Assembly (NCBI GenBank): GCA_032716605.1
Contig: CM064523.1
Coordinates: 38,638,226 to 38,702,225 of the forward strand
Length of the DNA: 64,000 nt
Reading direction: 5' to 3'
Source: Paralithodes platypus
Lineage: Eukaryota > Arthropoda > Malacostraca > Decapoda > Lithodidae
Position numbers and translations under genes: made by a program
The notes under the pieces: model-generated
Databases searched by the model: none
Told to the model about the DNA's origin: nothing
What the model saw: the letters and a program-made list of their open reading frames with translations, nothing else
Part shown: piece after piece, positions 12,318 through 24,536 of the stretch
Position numbering within the stretch: the stretch's first letter is position 1
How the letters are laid out: the number at the start of each line of letters is the position of its first letter

Positions 12318-12394
12318 CCGCTCATGGCCGAGTGGTTACGGTGCCTAACTCTCCCAAACATACCTGGAGTGAGTGGGTTCGAATCCTGGTCAGG
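12318..12394 (+). repeat. tRNA-like SINE head
   Basis: A-box TGGCCGAGTGG (12325-12335) and B-box GGGTTCGAATCC (12375-12386) are in tRNA spacing, resembling a Ser/Leu-type tRNA. No intact acceptor stem is seen. It follows the Tc1 fragment directly. Confidence 0.6.
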
Positions 12395-12998
12395 ATACCT
12401 CTCTCCCAACCAAGAGTTGTTTTCTCAGACAAGAAAACTTTCAGCTCAACCACGCATGGGTCGAAGACTGCGCTGTTGGAGGCCTAGGAACACACGGCAT
12501 GCGAGTTAGTCCTAGTTGATATTGTGCATAAAATATATAGAATAGTCATCATACAGAGTAATACTTTCCATCATATCACTCTTGGCTAATTTCGTACCGA
12601 GCATTATAAAACATCTTAATTTCTTTACTCATCCACTAATACCCATAACTTACTAATTAACTCCTTACTTATATTGTCTAAATACTATTAAGCTAGCATG
12701 ACTTGCTATAATATACACATTAGCCACTCCTGTCTATACCATCGGTTGTTTACCTAAAAACCAACCACGTTCGGCTTAGTAACTCATCCTAGCCACTTTG
12801 TCCGCCACTATCTGTGCAATATAGTATAGATCTTCCCCATTACTTCCCTCCCCCTTAGTGAATGCATATAACTTGTTTGCGAATATAATAAATAATACCT
12901 TACCTAAACTATCATTGGTGAATAGAGAGACCAGTTTATCATGAAAATCAATAAATATATAATCATTAATCCCATTAGGATTGACTAATTTTGGCAGT

Positions 12999-13485
12999 TT
13001 AACACCTAAAGAGCGGCCTAGGCGGTATATAATATGTAGCCACCAGTGGGGTGTTTTTACCCAAAATAGGGCTGTTTACGTGATCATTTTCATGCCTAAA
13101 TAAGACCCGGAGCGTAAAACAAGTATTTATCCATGAAAGGGCATAAACAGAGCTTTCCAATGACACCACAACGATCCTTGTATGACCGCTAGTTTTCTTG
13201 CAACAACTGCGCAACACGAGTGCAAAAACCAGGTAATTCGGTACTTTCCCCATACAATTCACTATGTAGCGAGTGTGAGAGGGTGGAGGAGGGTGGGATT
13301 CATGTCAGTTGGTTCACCGCGGTGGTCTGGAGCATTCATACGCTCGCTAATCTCCTGCCACCACTTGTCTCTCTCTCTCAGCAACATTACGTGCTGAAAT
13401 TGCCACACGACCTATGTCGCGCGCCGCCACATAATCCAAATTTATTTCACTCGACTTATGTTGCGCGCCGCCAGTTAAAGGTTAA
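12999..13485 (+). mobile_element. TTAA MITE, copy a
   Basis: Bounded by TTAA at 12999 and 13482. The left end is TTAACACCTAAAGAGCGGCC and the right end is GCGCCGCCAGTTAAAGGTTAA. It aligns along its length with copy b (22247-22731), sharing GTTTACGTGATCATTTTCAT, GAGCTTTCCAATGACAC and CAGCAACATTACGTGCTGAA. No coding capacity. Non-autonomous, piggyBac-like by its target sequence. Confidence 0.8.
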
Positions 13486-13761
13486 TAGGGCTTTTCATTA
13501 GAGGGTTTATACAACTTAAGGAGGTTCTGTAGGACTTATAGGGACACATACTATGTCATATTTACCCTTTGACTTTCATATTCCCTTTCTACTCTGAATA
13601 AAATAGTCTCCTTTTCTACTCTGAATACAATAGTATAATGCTAGTCTGAATAAACTGTTAAATATGCGTCCTGATTCCACTAGGCCTAGATAAACATTAA
13701 CATAAACAAAAATCATAAAAGAGGGATTTTTTCAGAGGGCTGACTTTATGGGCTGATTGGC

Positions 13762-13799
13762 CCATGGTATAAAGACTAATATTAGTCTTTATACCATGG
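13762..13799. repeat. 38-bp perfect palindrome
   Basis: CCATGGTATAAAGACTAAT is followed at once by its exact reverse complement. The outer bases (GGCC left, ACTGGCCC right) extend the symmetry imperfectly. Confidence 0.95.
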
Positions 13800-16039
13800 A
13801 CTGGCCCATTCACGGCGGATCCCATTGACAATAAGCACATCACATGGCCATGTGCCTATCTAATTATGTGTCTAAGCTTTCTGTCGTTATTGATCCTACT
13901 GTAGCAATCGGTAGCCTATTTCACATATCTACCAAACTGTTGCATGCTTATCACGGAGCAGCAGTCCGTTTTCCACATCGTCTTTGTGGATCCCACTTAC
14001 AACTTAAGCATCTGTAGCATATCCTCTCGTATTCTACACTTCTAATAATATGAAAACCTAATGTTTTCCCAAGTTCCCTTTCTTTTGTACTGACCATATT
14101 ATGTATTTCATGATATTCACTACCTCAATAATCTTTTACTTCTGTTAAATGTTCTAACCCATTCTGGCTATACCTCCGTGTCATTTGGCCTTAGTCGTCA
14201 GGCGTTAGAATATTATTGATGTTCTAATGGTCTATTATTCTGGGTAGTTTTGCCATTCTTCTTTGTACCGTAACTTCCAATCAATCTATGGACACTGGAC
14301 AGCAAAATTGAAAACATAATCCATGTGAAGCCTTACTAAGGACGGGTGAAATTTTAAAATTACGTTTGTTGTTATTCACGCTTCTACTGTAGATATTTAT
14401 TTAAAAACTCTGAGTTCAAACAATGTAGCATTGTTTTTTTGGTTTCATATCACGACTGACGATGACTTCCAATTTTTTTGAAATAATTGAGTTACTTAAT
14501 GCCATGTTATTTAGCCATCTAGATACCACTGATATTGCGTCTTGCACCTGTCACCAATCAGATTGGTGAACAAATTATATACCGGTATTTTTTTCTTCTG
14601 AGATATAGCTGGTGGTTACTGGCTAGCCTGGCCTTGAGTAAGGGAGATGGGTAATGGAATTGGACATCACAAGAATGCATTGAGCTATTAAATCGCCTCA
14701 TACGGGAGATATTATATGGTGCGTAATTATTGACGAAACAAATATTGTTAAATTTATATCCTAAAATTTCTGTCGATTTCCAAATGATCACTAAACAGCA
14801 TGTATTTATCTACATTGAATATCAACTGGCAAGGTATTACACCATTCGGGTAGTGTATCAAATTATTTTTGGAGACCATGAATCGTTATCAGGATCACTA
14901 ATTAAACCTATTTTTAGTGTCATTTGAAAAATTACCAATTCTTTTAGTTAGGCCTAAATCAAGGTCGTTAATGCAAAAGATGAACAATTGAGGAACTAAA
15001 ACTGACCATCGTGTAAGACCCCAACCTTCACTACACCCCAATATGATTGTATAGGCTACTGTTAATGTTAATTGTGTGTTTCCTACTAATTAGCCATGGT
15101 CTAATTCACGTAATAAAGTTCGCCCTATCCCATGCGCTGCTTCTTTAATCAGCAATCTTTCATGTGGATATTTATAGAAAACTTTACTGACATGTCAATA
15201 TCTTTGAAGGTATTTTTTGTCTGTTTATCGATTCTTATGCTTGGGAAAAGAAAGGTTAATAGATAGCGAGACACCTCGCAGCCAACATGGTTAAATTCCA
15301 TTACAAGATTGATGATTAAGCATTTAACAAATGTGACAGCAGCATACTATTCTTAATTTGACGTTCGTAATTTAGTCAGTAGCCAGCCCTTATTCCACAA
15401 GGGATAGGTAGTATCAACAAGAAACACATGAAAGGAGGCAAAACAAGAGGCGGCAGGGGAAGAATTCATACAACAGTTCGCACACAAACATTCGGAAACC
15501 TCAATCACTTATTAGCCCCCAAGATCACTGGCTACACCTCAGATGCTATAAACGTTCGGACAAATTAAGTCTCTTAGTCATTTAGCTGTATAAAATTACA
15601 TTTTATTGAGTATCATAATTATATTACAGTTGATGCATATAAACGTTTAGGATAACTCATAAAATCTATACTCGGTGTCAGCGAACTTGGAGCTAATCCT
15701 GACCGCATAACATCTTATAAAGAACAAAACAAATATATGAGTAGATCACGAAATAAATGTAGAAATTGACTACCCGTTTCTCGAGCACATTCTGGGTTAT
15801 AGAAAGGCTAAGGATAAGAATTACAGCCAATGTCGCTGACACCAACACCAACTCACCAAGTATAGTGTTAAGGAGGCCGGGGCTCTTATTAAAACAATCA
15901 CTAACAAGTGTATAATATATTATAAAATAACAATCTATGCAACTTATTGTGTTTATTTTAAGTTATGTATACACCATTCTGGTGTGTGCGTGTGTGTGTG
16001 TGATAATCTACAAAGTTAGTCGCGCGTAAATTTATTTAT
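13800..16039. other. Non-coding stretch, nothing recognised
   Basis: AT-rich sequence with no frame above about 80 codons that resembles a protein. A short (TG)n lies near 15983-16001 and a (GA)n near 16053-16071. Confidence 0.5.
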
Positions 16040-16166
16040 ATTTAGAGAAAAAAGAGAGAGAGAGAGAGAGACTTCTATTATTATACAAACAAATAATGAT
16101 AGCAATATTATCGTATGTAGCGGCCACCTTGTGCGAGTACTGTGTCTGTGTGCCCTGGCTGTGGTA
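16040..16166 (-). repeat. Dispersed repeat R, 3' half (split copy)
   Basis: Reverse complement of about 10738-10850. It ends in CTGTGGTA at 16166, directly against the transposon's inverted repeat. The final GTA (16164-16166) is one copy of the target duplication. Confidence 0.8.
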
Positions 16167-16313
16167 TAGTCCATCAGCTAATGTAACGAAAATGGAGGTT
16201 GATGAAATTTTGTATAGAATCTTGGCAAATGGATTTAAATTATTATAACTAATGTTATGACCATTAAAAATCATGTTGCCATTTTTTCCATTTGGTCCCA
16301 GGGTGATTTTGAG
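16167..16313 (+). repeat. Left terminal inverted repeat of the DNA transposon
   Basis: Starts TAGTCCATCAGCTAATGTAA and stays similar to the right end through CCATTTTTTCCATTTGGTCC. Confidence 0.85.
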
Positions 16314-16898
16314 GCCTATATAGGTTTTGCGCTTACCCGGTGAAGTAAAAATTAAATTTGTTCAACTAATTTTGTTTTAGTCACTAGTAGAGGTATTTAA
16401 AGGAGACAAATATTTATAGTAAGTATATTTATAAATACTGAAATATTTTCCCATAAGATTTCTGGTCTTTTATGATTATATTCTTTATAATTCTAATTAA
16501 AAGTAATTATTAATTATTACAATATATACCAACCAAATCACCTAAGATACTTCCACAGTGAAATTAGATGTTAAACAACTAAGAAATATTTATAAACCAT
16601 CGTTGTAACTGACTATGAAGGACTTCAGTGTGTGTTATTTTCCCAGAAAGGGCCTGGCCGGCCAACAGCATCAAGCTCCACTCTGTCAGGGAACAGCGCA
16701 AATGATGATTTACTGAATAGGAGACTGACATGATCTCATGCCAGTTCATTCAACCAAGATCTATGCTTCTACTGTTAAGATACCAAATATGATGGAAAGC
16801 ACGCTAGGGCAGGTTCAAAGCCAGAACCGGTTCACAACTGTAGAAGTGGAGACATTGGAAAATCAATCAAGAAGATCGTGGAGTCCAGTGGCAATGAA

Positions 16899-17831
16899 GT
16901 GTGCAAACTGAATATGGCTGAAATCCTTGCAGAGGAGGACTTTCTCTCCAGGGACATCAAGTACCACAAAAGCTGCCACACAACACACTGGCAGGATTAT
17001 GTACAACAGCCTAAACAAATCTAGTACAAGGGAGAAGCACCCCTTCACTGATGAAAACACGGTGGAATTAATTCAGCTGAAATTGAGTTCATCGCTGAAC
17101 TACAAGAGCGCCTGGATCAAGGAGACATCATCACACTGAATGATATGGCTACATCATACAGTAATATGATGGACGATTATTGAGTTCACAACAGGCAGAT
17201 AACTCTTCAGATACTCATGGAGAAAGTCTAGCAAAACATCATAGGTTTCGTAATCACTGATGCAAGAGGGAAGAAACAAGCAATCATACATTTCAAGAAA
17301 GCTGGTCAGTGTGCCATGGACCAGGCATTCCAGGAGAGAGACATAAAAGGAGACATGAACACAATCTTTCGGTGCTCAAAAATCATCCGACAGGCTGTCC
17401 TACGTTCAAGGAGAGAGGGTCCATGGTCCTTTGATGGTTCACTGGTCGGGTGCAGTGAAATGGGTGAACCAGCTGAATTCATACCCCTGACTAAAATCTG
17501 AACGGCCCAGTGGAGATCAAGAGTCAGAGCCCAACGTCTGAGAGGCTACAAGATGTACCACCAACTGTCACCAAGATGGTTGCATGTACGATCGAGGGAA
17601 ATCTAACGCCCAGAACAAGTCCACACTACCCCAACTACAAAATGGGAGTGTATGATGATGAGTACAGTACCTCACAGACCAATGACATTGGGTGGCTGAT
17701 GGCACGTTTCTGCAATAGAGACAGTGGTCAACAGGTTGTCTCAGAAGCACACTCATCACAGAGTGAGGAACCAGAAGGAACCACAACTGAGCAGGTGGAA
17801 AAAGAACAGTGTATACCTGTTTGGTTTCCAC
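16899..17831 (+). pseudogene. N-terminal remnant of the DNA-transposon protein
   Basis: Same content as 480-1412: a His/Cys patch IKYHKSCHTTHW (about 16956-16991), then ELQERLDQGDIITLND in another frame, a 61-codon frame at 17316-17501 and a frame from 17510 carrying NDIGWLMARFC and EKEQCIPVW. Stops and frame changes break it at least three times. The order (Cys/His patch, long middle, PVW motif) fits my recollection of a large protein family common in invertebrate genomes that ends in a Cys-rich tail. The sequence expected after PVW is missing and a LINE begins instead. Confidence 0.5.
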
Positions 17832-20080
17832 ATTTCTCGCAAGTTTTGGTGACTAAATGGCATTACGATAGGGCAGACTGGGAGGGTCTTCAAGGTTTCT
17901 TTATTGATATTCCCTGGACCTCTTTCTTTTCTAATGATGCAACACTCACCTTGACCACATACAAGATTTTGTAAAAATTGGAATGGAAACTTTTATTCCT
18001 CATCAAAGTACAGTAAAAAGATCTAATCACCTAAATGGTTTCACGATAATTGTGCTAGAGTAACTGAACAAAAAGCAATAGCCTACAATGCATACACAAG
18101 ATCAAAAACACATGAAGCCTTTAATTACTTTAGAAACATCAAATCATGCCAAAACTGTATAAACCTAAACTAAATCAAACTTTCTCCATAAGCAGGCAAA
18201 TAGACTTCTAATATTCCAAATGATAACAAAATATTTTGGTCTACTCTTAACTCATTCAATCCAACTTCACTACTGCTTCATCCATTCCACCATTAAAATC
18301 TCCGACTGGCAATCTTGTAAGTGACCCACGAGGTAAAGCTAACCTTCTTGCAGATATTTTCTCCACCAACTCAACCTTAGATGACATAAATCAAGATGTC
18401 CCTGTACTTAATTTTAATTCACCTGAAATTCCCTCACTTAAGATCCACACCAGACATGTCAAAACTATTTTGCAGAATCTCTCAGTAGATAAGGCTCCTG
18501 GTCCAGATGAAATTCCTCCAATAGTACTTAAGAATTGCTCCTTGGTGCTCGCTCCTGTATTGGCAAAATTTTTTCCGTCTGTGTACTCATACCTCATGCT
18601 TCCCAGTACCCTGGAAAGAAGCAAACATCCATCCAGTTCCTAAAAAGGTGCCTCTGCAGATTCATCAAACTACAGACAATAATTTGTAACTTCCACCCTT
18701 GGCAAAGTTATTGAAATTATATTAATAATCACATAATTAAGCATCTGTGAGAATAATAAATTAATCAGTGATAGGCAATATGGTTTTAGACGATGTCGAT
18801 CAACTGCAGACATTCTTTGCCTTCTTACGCATCAAATCAACCAAGCTACAGACCAACATGGTGAAACACATACAATAGCACTGGATATATCAAAAGCATT
18901 TGATAGAGTCTGGCATCAATCCTTCATGTCGAAGATGTCACACTACGGCCTTGCATCATTAGTTCCACTAATTTCTTATCTTATCTTCATAACAGAAAAA
19001 TACGTGTAATGGTAGATGGCCTTTATTCTCAATGTTCACTCAATAAATGCTGGTGTTTTCCCCAGGGATCAGTTTTGGCCCCAACTCTGCTCCTCATTCA
19101 TATCAATGATCTCATATCTACCACTCATAATCCACTACATTCCTACGCAGATGACTCAACACTCCACAGTTCCTTCACATTTACCAATTCTTTCACCCAA
19201 CCCGATCTTATAAAATTCAAAAATAAAACACTGCAATTTCTCTGAACCAGGACCTTTCTAGAATTAAATGAATGGGGACAAGAGAATCTAGTTTCCTTTA
19301 ACTGCACAGAAAACCAAGTACATTCAATTTTCTAACCGACAGAATCTCACTGACTCCCATATATTTTTTAATGATGTAAATATTCCCACTTCCCCTAGTA
19401 TTGACATTCTCGGTGTAACATTAACTACTAACTTGAGCTGGACACATTATGTTAGAAGCATTGCTAAGAATGCCTCTAAAAAACTGGGACTCCTGTACAG
19501 AGTTCGAGAATTCTTCACTGACGAGCAGTTTGGCCGTAATATATAAAAAGTCATGTGCGCTCTCAGATGGATTACTGTTCACCTCTGTGGGGTGGAAGTG
19601 GAGTGGTTGCATTGAGGCAGTTGGACAAAATTCAAAATAAAGCTATTAGATTAATCAATAACCCTGCAATCACACAGGACCTTCCTACATTATCCATACG
19701 AAGAAACGTTTGCATCCCTTGCATTATTCTACAGATATTTTCACAGCAATTGTTCCGAGGAACTTGCTTCATTGTACCGCCTCTCCACATCTTTCCCCCG
19801 TAGAACTAGGGCAGCTGAGAGCGCCCATGAATTTACACTTTCTCCTCCACAATGCAGAACTTTCTGCTTATCAGAATTCATTTATCCCCAGAGCTACTAC
19901 TCTTTGGAATTCACTTCCCTCGAATTGCTTTCCACAAACTTACAATCAACAAATGTTTAAATCCAGTTGTTACAAACATTTTATGAATGGAGGATGCCTT
20001 TAGGCACATGGACCTTTTTGTTTTATCTGTGTTTTTCCTTCCTCCATTCATTGTCTCTTAAAAAAAAAAAAAAAAAAAAA
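17832..20080 (+). pseudogene. LINE reverse transcriptase pseudogene, 5'-truncated, poly-A ended (copy 2)
   Basis: Same element as 1413-3831: truncated upstream of RT, recognisable blocks of RT (around 18480-18640), GVF-like and SYADDSTLHSS near 19140-19170, and a C-terminal part ending NSLPSNCFPQTYNQQMFK near 19930-19960. It finishes with a 20-A tail at 20061-20080. Frequent single-base losses break the frame. Sister-copy differences are nearly all indels. It lies within the transposon's coding region. I see no target duplication at its edges. Confidence 0.75.
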
Positions 20081-20082
20081 GC

Positions 20083-21081
20083 AACTACACCAAGGATTCA
20101 CTCACTCTGTACCTAGCTGAGCAACTCATAGGTATTAGCACTACTGCAAAGCTGATGACTGCGACGTGCCAGAGTGTAATGATAAACTTTGAATACCCAG
20201 TCACAACCGGGGTCAGCACACAAGAGGAGGCAGACACTCTAATGAATCTACATATTGCAGAAGGTGCAAGATCAGGACTTGTGGTACATATATATTCACA
20301 AGACACAGATGTGCTCCTCTTGGCTCTTCTCAGGGTGCCAGGTCTTGGCAGCAAAGCAGCACTGATCATGGGCACCGGAGAGCGCCGTCACAAGGTTATA
20401 CTGAAACCCATTTATGAGGAACTTGGCCGGGAGAAAGCAGTTGCTTTAATCAACTGGCATTCACTAACTAGATGCGAAACTACAGGGCATATACAAGGAA
20501 ACGGCAAAAAGGGATGCTTCATAGCATTCCTTGCTGCATATCTTCCTGTGGTTGCTGCAATCGCTGATCTGGGAGTGGGTGCAGAACCATTGGCTGAAGT
20601 AGTCAGGGACTGTGAAGAATTCCTCTGTGCACTCTTCTGCCCCAAGCATCTGCACGTCACACAGACAAATGCTCTCAGATGGCACCTCTCCAAACTGCTT
20701 AAACCTGACCAGGGACTGGACAAACTACGACCTACCCCTGGTGCATGGCTGGAGCACATCCAGCGTGCACACCTGCAGGCAAATATTTGATCTCAGGACC
20801 TTGTCCTACATCCAACCACACCTGACCCATTGACACTTGGGTGGCAGAAAGAGGGTAAAAGGCTGCTGCCAGTGCAGAGCAAGGAATCACCAGCACCAGA
20901 TGCAGTTCTGCAGCTTGTTAGATGCAACTGTGGTTCCATCAGGGTTCAGTCAAGCAGCAAGACATGTTCCTGCAGATCTAACAATCTGGTCTGTACAGAC
21001 CTCTGCAACTGTGAAGGAGATGAGGACAAGTACCAGAACACACAACAACCTGCCTCTGAAGAGGACTCTGAAAAAGAGTGA
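20083..21081 (+). pseudogene. Nuclease-like, Cys-rich-tailed C-terminus of the DNA-transposon protein
   Basis: One reading frame of about 333 codons, broken only by a TGA at 20788-20790 where a Trp codon is likely (QANI then stop). From the start: NYTKDSLTLYLAEQL, STQEEADTLMNLHIAEGA, HIYSQDTDVLLLALL, then NWHSLTRCETTGHIQGNGKK. EEAD and SQDTDVLL resemble acidic metal-binding blocks of XPG/FEN-type nucleases. After the stop, PDPLTLGWQKEG and PAPDAVLQLVRCNCG lead into a tail with CNC, CSC and CTDLCNC clusters, probably zinc-binding. Related proteins, which I recall being abundant in invertebrates, are usually unnamed. The defined inverted repeats around this copy show it belongs to a DNA transposon. 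Nuclease activity is inferred. Confidence 0.65.
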
Positions 21082-21458
21082 AGAGTACTTTGGAAAGTAA
21101 TTCCAAGTGCATACTCACACTTAGGTACATGCTCAATGCTCATTAAATTTAAGGGTCCATGACACCATTGCACAGGCACACATTGAAACTTTCAGACATG
21201 TATGAGTACATAAGAACAATTTTATGGACTCCATGCAGCATTTGGGAGGTGATTTTTTTTTTTTTTATGCCGCAAATGCCTTGAATAGCATACAGATCGA
21301 CACTATTCATGTATTGACTTGTTTTCATATTAAAACATTACAGCATTGCAGGATTGGTCATACTGATCATTTTGAGGGGTCATATGCTTGGGTTTGTAAA
21401 ATAAATAATTTGACAGTAGTTTTTCTTATAATTTTCACATCTCCATCGATTTTATAGT

Positions 21459-21593
21459 GAAAATGACACTGGGACCAAACAGAAAAAATGGCAACAACAT
21501 TTGTCCTGCTCTATTATGCATTTGGAGGTAATTGAACCCTGTTGCCAAGATTCTATACCAAACAAATATTTCCTTACATTAGCTGATGGACTA
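21459..21593 (-). repeat. Right terminal inverted repeat of the DNA transposon
   Basis: Reverse complement of the left repeat, ending ATTAGCTGATGGACTA at 21593, followed by GTA. Confidence 0.85.
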
Positions 21594-21735
21594 GTAGCGC
21601 AGGTTGGGGTGGCGCCTGCCTAAACACCACGAGTCTCTGCTAGACACGGGCTTGGGACGGGAGTGCAAACTAGACAGGTGCCACATACCTAATATTTTTT
21701 CGTAAAACTTAGTTGGGCTACTCTACTGTACATAG
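21594..21735 (-). repeat. Dispersed repeat R, 5' half (split copy)
   Basis: Reverse complement of about 10600-10740 (GACGGGAGTGCAAACTAGAC, AACTTAGTTGGGCTAC). It starts with the second GTA of the target duplication. Confidence 0.8.
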
Positions 21736-22246
21736 TGATACTTGTGTTACCTTTATTTGTCACAGGAAGGGGTGGATTTCTCTGCCTTAACTCTTGTGGG
21801 CCAACTTGGTGTATAGGGGAGAGAGCACCTGTAGAAATGGTTGAAAATAATATATGTATATAGCTGCTTGTATATAACACTACATTGATATATAATTCTA
21901 TCTATACAATCCTATTTACACAATCCTATTTACAAACAAAATGGTAGGTTGGTGACATTCTTTACTCATATATATTATATACTGCATTGTAAACCACTAC
22001 ACCCTTGAATAAAGCAAGATCTTGGAATAAAGAAGGGCCATACATAATGCGAATACATAGGTGTTATTTGAACAATGTAGAATAAACATATGTAACTATT
22101 AATTTTACTTTCACAAAAGAAACATATAGTACCATTGAAGTTAAAGCACATCATGAACAGTTACTAAAATGACATATATTTTTATAAGTTATACAGTATA
22201 GGTGGTGTTCACTCTACTTTGTTTTCAGACACATAGTGTACACACT
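21736..22246. other. Non-coding stretch, nothing recognised
   Basis: AT-rich spacer. No frame, repeat or RNA-like structure that I can support. Confidence 0.5.
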
Positions 22247-22731
22247 TTAACACCTTATTGGCGGCCTAGGCGATCTATTTGACCGTACCGCACAGCGTTT
22301 TTTTTACCCTAAATAGGGTTGTTTACGTGATCATTTTCATGCCTAAATAAAACCCAGAGCATAAAACAAGTATCTATCCCTGAAAGGGCGTAAACAGAGC
22401 TTTCCAATGACACACAAACCATCCTTGTACGACCACTGGTTCTCTTGCAACGATCATGCAACACGAGTGCAAAAACCCTATAATTAGGTAATTTCCTTAC
22501 ATAATTCCCTGTGTAGCGAGTGAGAGAGGGGGTAGAAGGTGGGATACAGTTCAGTTGGTCCACGGTGGTCGTGCGGAGCGGTCATAGGGTTACTACACTC
22601 GTCCCACCGCTCAGCTCTCTCTCTCAGCAACATTACGTGCTGAAAATGGCGATCGACAGATGTCGTGCACCGCCACATAGTCCAAATTTATTTCACTCGA
22701 CATATGTCGTGCGCCGCCAATAAGGGGTTAA
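22247..22731 (+). mobile_element. TTAA MITE, copy b
   Basis: TTAA at 22247 and 22728. Ends TTAACACCTTATTGGCGGCC and GCCGCCAATAAGGGGTTAA are near-inverted. About 485 bases, aligning end to end with copy a with many substitutions. No coding capacity. Confidence 0.85.
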
Positions 22732-23107
22732 AACATGATAAATGCAATTTTATAACTTTAAAAATTTAAACAAATTGTATATACTGTATAGCCTAAGATA
22801 ATTTCAAAGTAGTGATAAACATTTTATGTACAATCTGATAGTTGCTACTTTTAGAAAAGAAAATACATACTACTAAATATATCATATTTTATGCCAGAAT
22901 ATATAATCAACATTGGTGTTGGAATCAATTAAGATTATCATGATTGCTCTGTCTCGAGCCGGCCACCCCCATGAAAGAAAACACAAATAAAGAGAAAAAC
23001 TGGGGTAAGTGCCAGAATACATTATACATACATATACACAAGATTGCTCTATCCAGAGTGAGGTTTGTCATCCTCGACCCAACCTTAGCCATTTCTGTTA
23101 TGTCTCT

Positions 23108-23551
23108 TTAACCCGTACAGCCCCAGCGACGCGTCTGACGCGTCGGCGATGTATGTAACGCACAGCCCCAGAGACGCGCCTGACGCGTCACCCTAATTGC
23201 GCCGACCGTAACCTCAGGTGTAGCCACTCAAGAGGGCTCAGATTTGTATGTGAACTGTGTACGTAACTACGTATCCCACGCAACCGTGCCGATGGTTGAA
23301 AACTCTCAAAGTCCACGTGCGTGCGCGCGAGCGCGCAATAACCTGTTTTTTTGGGATAATTGCCTTAAATTTTTTACTCTTGTAAAATCCGTTTTCGGGG
23401 GCTCTGTAGGACCATTTTTTAAGCTTTTTGAGCGGTTTTTCATGGTTTTTCCTTCATACCTAACCCATTCGCTATTGTTTCTGGAATAAAACCATTTTTT
23501 GAAAACCGGCCGGGTTCTGGTGCGCAAACATTACAAAACTCCACGGGTTAA
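23108..23551 (+). mobile_element. TTAA MITE, copy c
   Basis: Ends TTAACCCGTACAGCCCC and CTCCACGGGTTAA. It contains repeated GACGCG words (CGACGCGTCTGACGCGTC and GACGCGCCTGACGCGTCA). No gene. Its right TTAA (23548-23551) is also the left boundary of the next element. Confidence 0.7.
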
Positions 23552-24120
23552 TGCCCCTTTCCCACTGGTGAGACAAGTCACGATTTTCGTCGCTGAAACC
23601 AATAAATTGGCACATTCGTGACATGTCTCAACACCTCTCATGAAAAATCGTTTGACTCTCAAGGCCATTCAGGCCTTGCAAGGGCCCTCGCGGGTCGTCG
23701 CATAATGTTCGCACAGTTCAAAATTTTGGACGAGGACTCACGATGATTGGTTACCCTCGCAAGCATCGTCGAGCATCGCCGAAGGGTTTCTGCGATCATC
23801 TGCGACATCGGCGAGACATCGCGGAGTTTGTCGCACGAAGAAAATCGTCTTCGTTGAAATGTTCCAAAACGTCGCACGACGGATCGCCGATGCTCTCGGA
23901 TATTCCGAGAACATCAACGATCATCGGCGATTTCCTCGTCGATTAGTCGTTGACGTGCGGACGAATACTCGCCGAGAGTATACCCGCCAGGGGTATGCTC
24001 CGCACGAGGCATGCGAAGGGCCTTGCGACGTCGCGGAATGCTCAAGACACACCTGCTGAGGCCAAAGAGCAACTTCGGAGAGGTGGGTAAACAAATTTAT
24101 TAGGCCTATAGTGAGATATC

Positions 24121-24420
24121 TTTCACCTACGGCGAAATTTCACATATTGTTATATTTGTTGTTGTTGAAATCTTATAGAATAACCTTTCCTCTTGCCGTT
24201 CATGAAAACAAAACAATAAAAAAACAATTATTATGGGTGAAAACCGACTGAGAGTTAGGGAAAATACGGGCGGACTGATGATATGCCTTCACCTACGGTG
24301 AAATTCCACATATTGTTATTTTTGTTGTTGTTGTTGTTGATGAAATCTTATAGAATAACCTTTCCTCTTGCCGTTCATGAAAACATATAAATATAAAAAG
24401 CAATTATTATTGGTGAAAAC
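24121..24420 (+). repeat. Tandem duplication, ~167-bp period
   Basis: Two copies of a block from TTCACCTACGG through ATTTTTGTTGTTG-like sequence to TCCTCTTGCCGTTCATGAAA, starting at about 24121 and 24288. Confidence 0.85.
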
Positions 24421-24536
24421 AGACATTGCTGCGGAATGGATTCTATAAGAGCGAAAAACTATCGTTATAGATTTATTTCTATAAAATCCAATAATGATGA
24501 TAGAATAATCTAAACACCGCCATCATGTTCAGCGGA

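Larger units (their letters stand above)
16167..21593 (+). mobile_element. 5.4-kb DNA transposon with ~140-bp inverted repeats, GTA target duplication
   Basis: Both ends begin TAGTCCATCAGCTAATGTAA (left on +, right on -), and the similarity continues about 135-145 bases inward through TATAGAATCTTGGCAA and GTTGCCATTTTTTC. GTA flanks both sides (16164-16166 and 21594-21596), and the flanks join into one copy of repeat R, seen uninterrupted at 10600-10835. Inside lie two pieces of one protein, with N-terminal scraps at 16899-17831 and a C-terminal region at 20083-21081. A poly-A LINE lies between them, with part of the coding sequence missing. The nuclease-like C-terminus and 3-bp duplication fit an Academ-like transposon. 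That family name is my inference. Confidence 0.8.

Noticed and set aside
11383..12394. Functional tRNA genes
   Set aside because: A and B boxes are present but the acceptor stems do not pair, and the sequences continue as SINE-like repeats.
23306..24059. CpG-rich segment that might be a CpG-island promoter
   Set aside because: The CpG content comes from iterated CATCGGCGA words inside an inverted-repeat element. No gene starts nearby.
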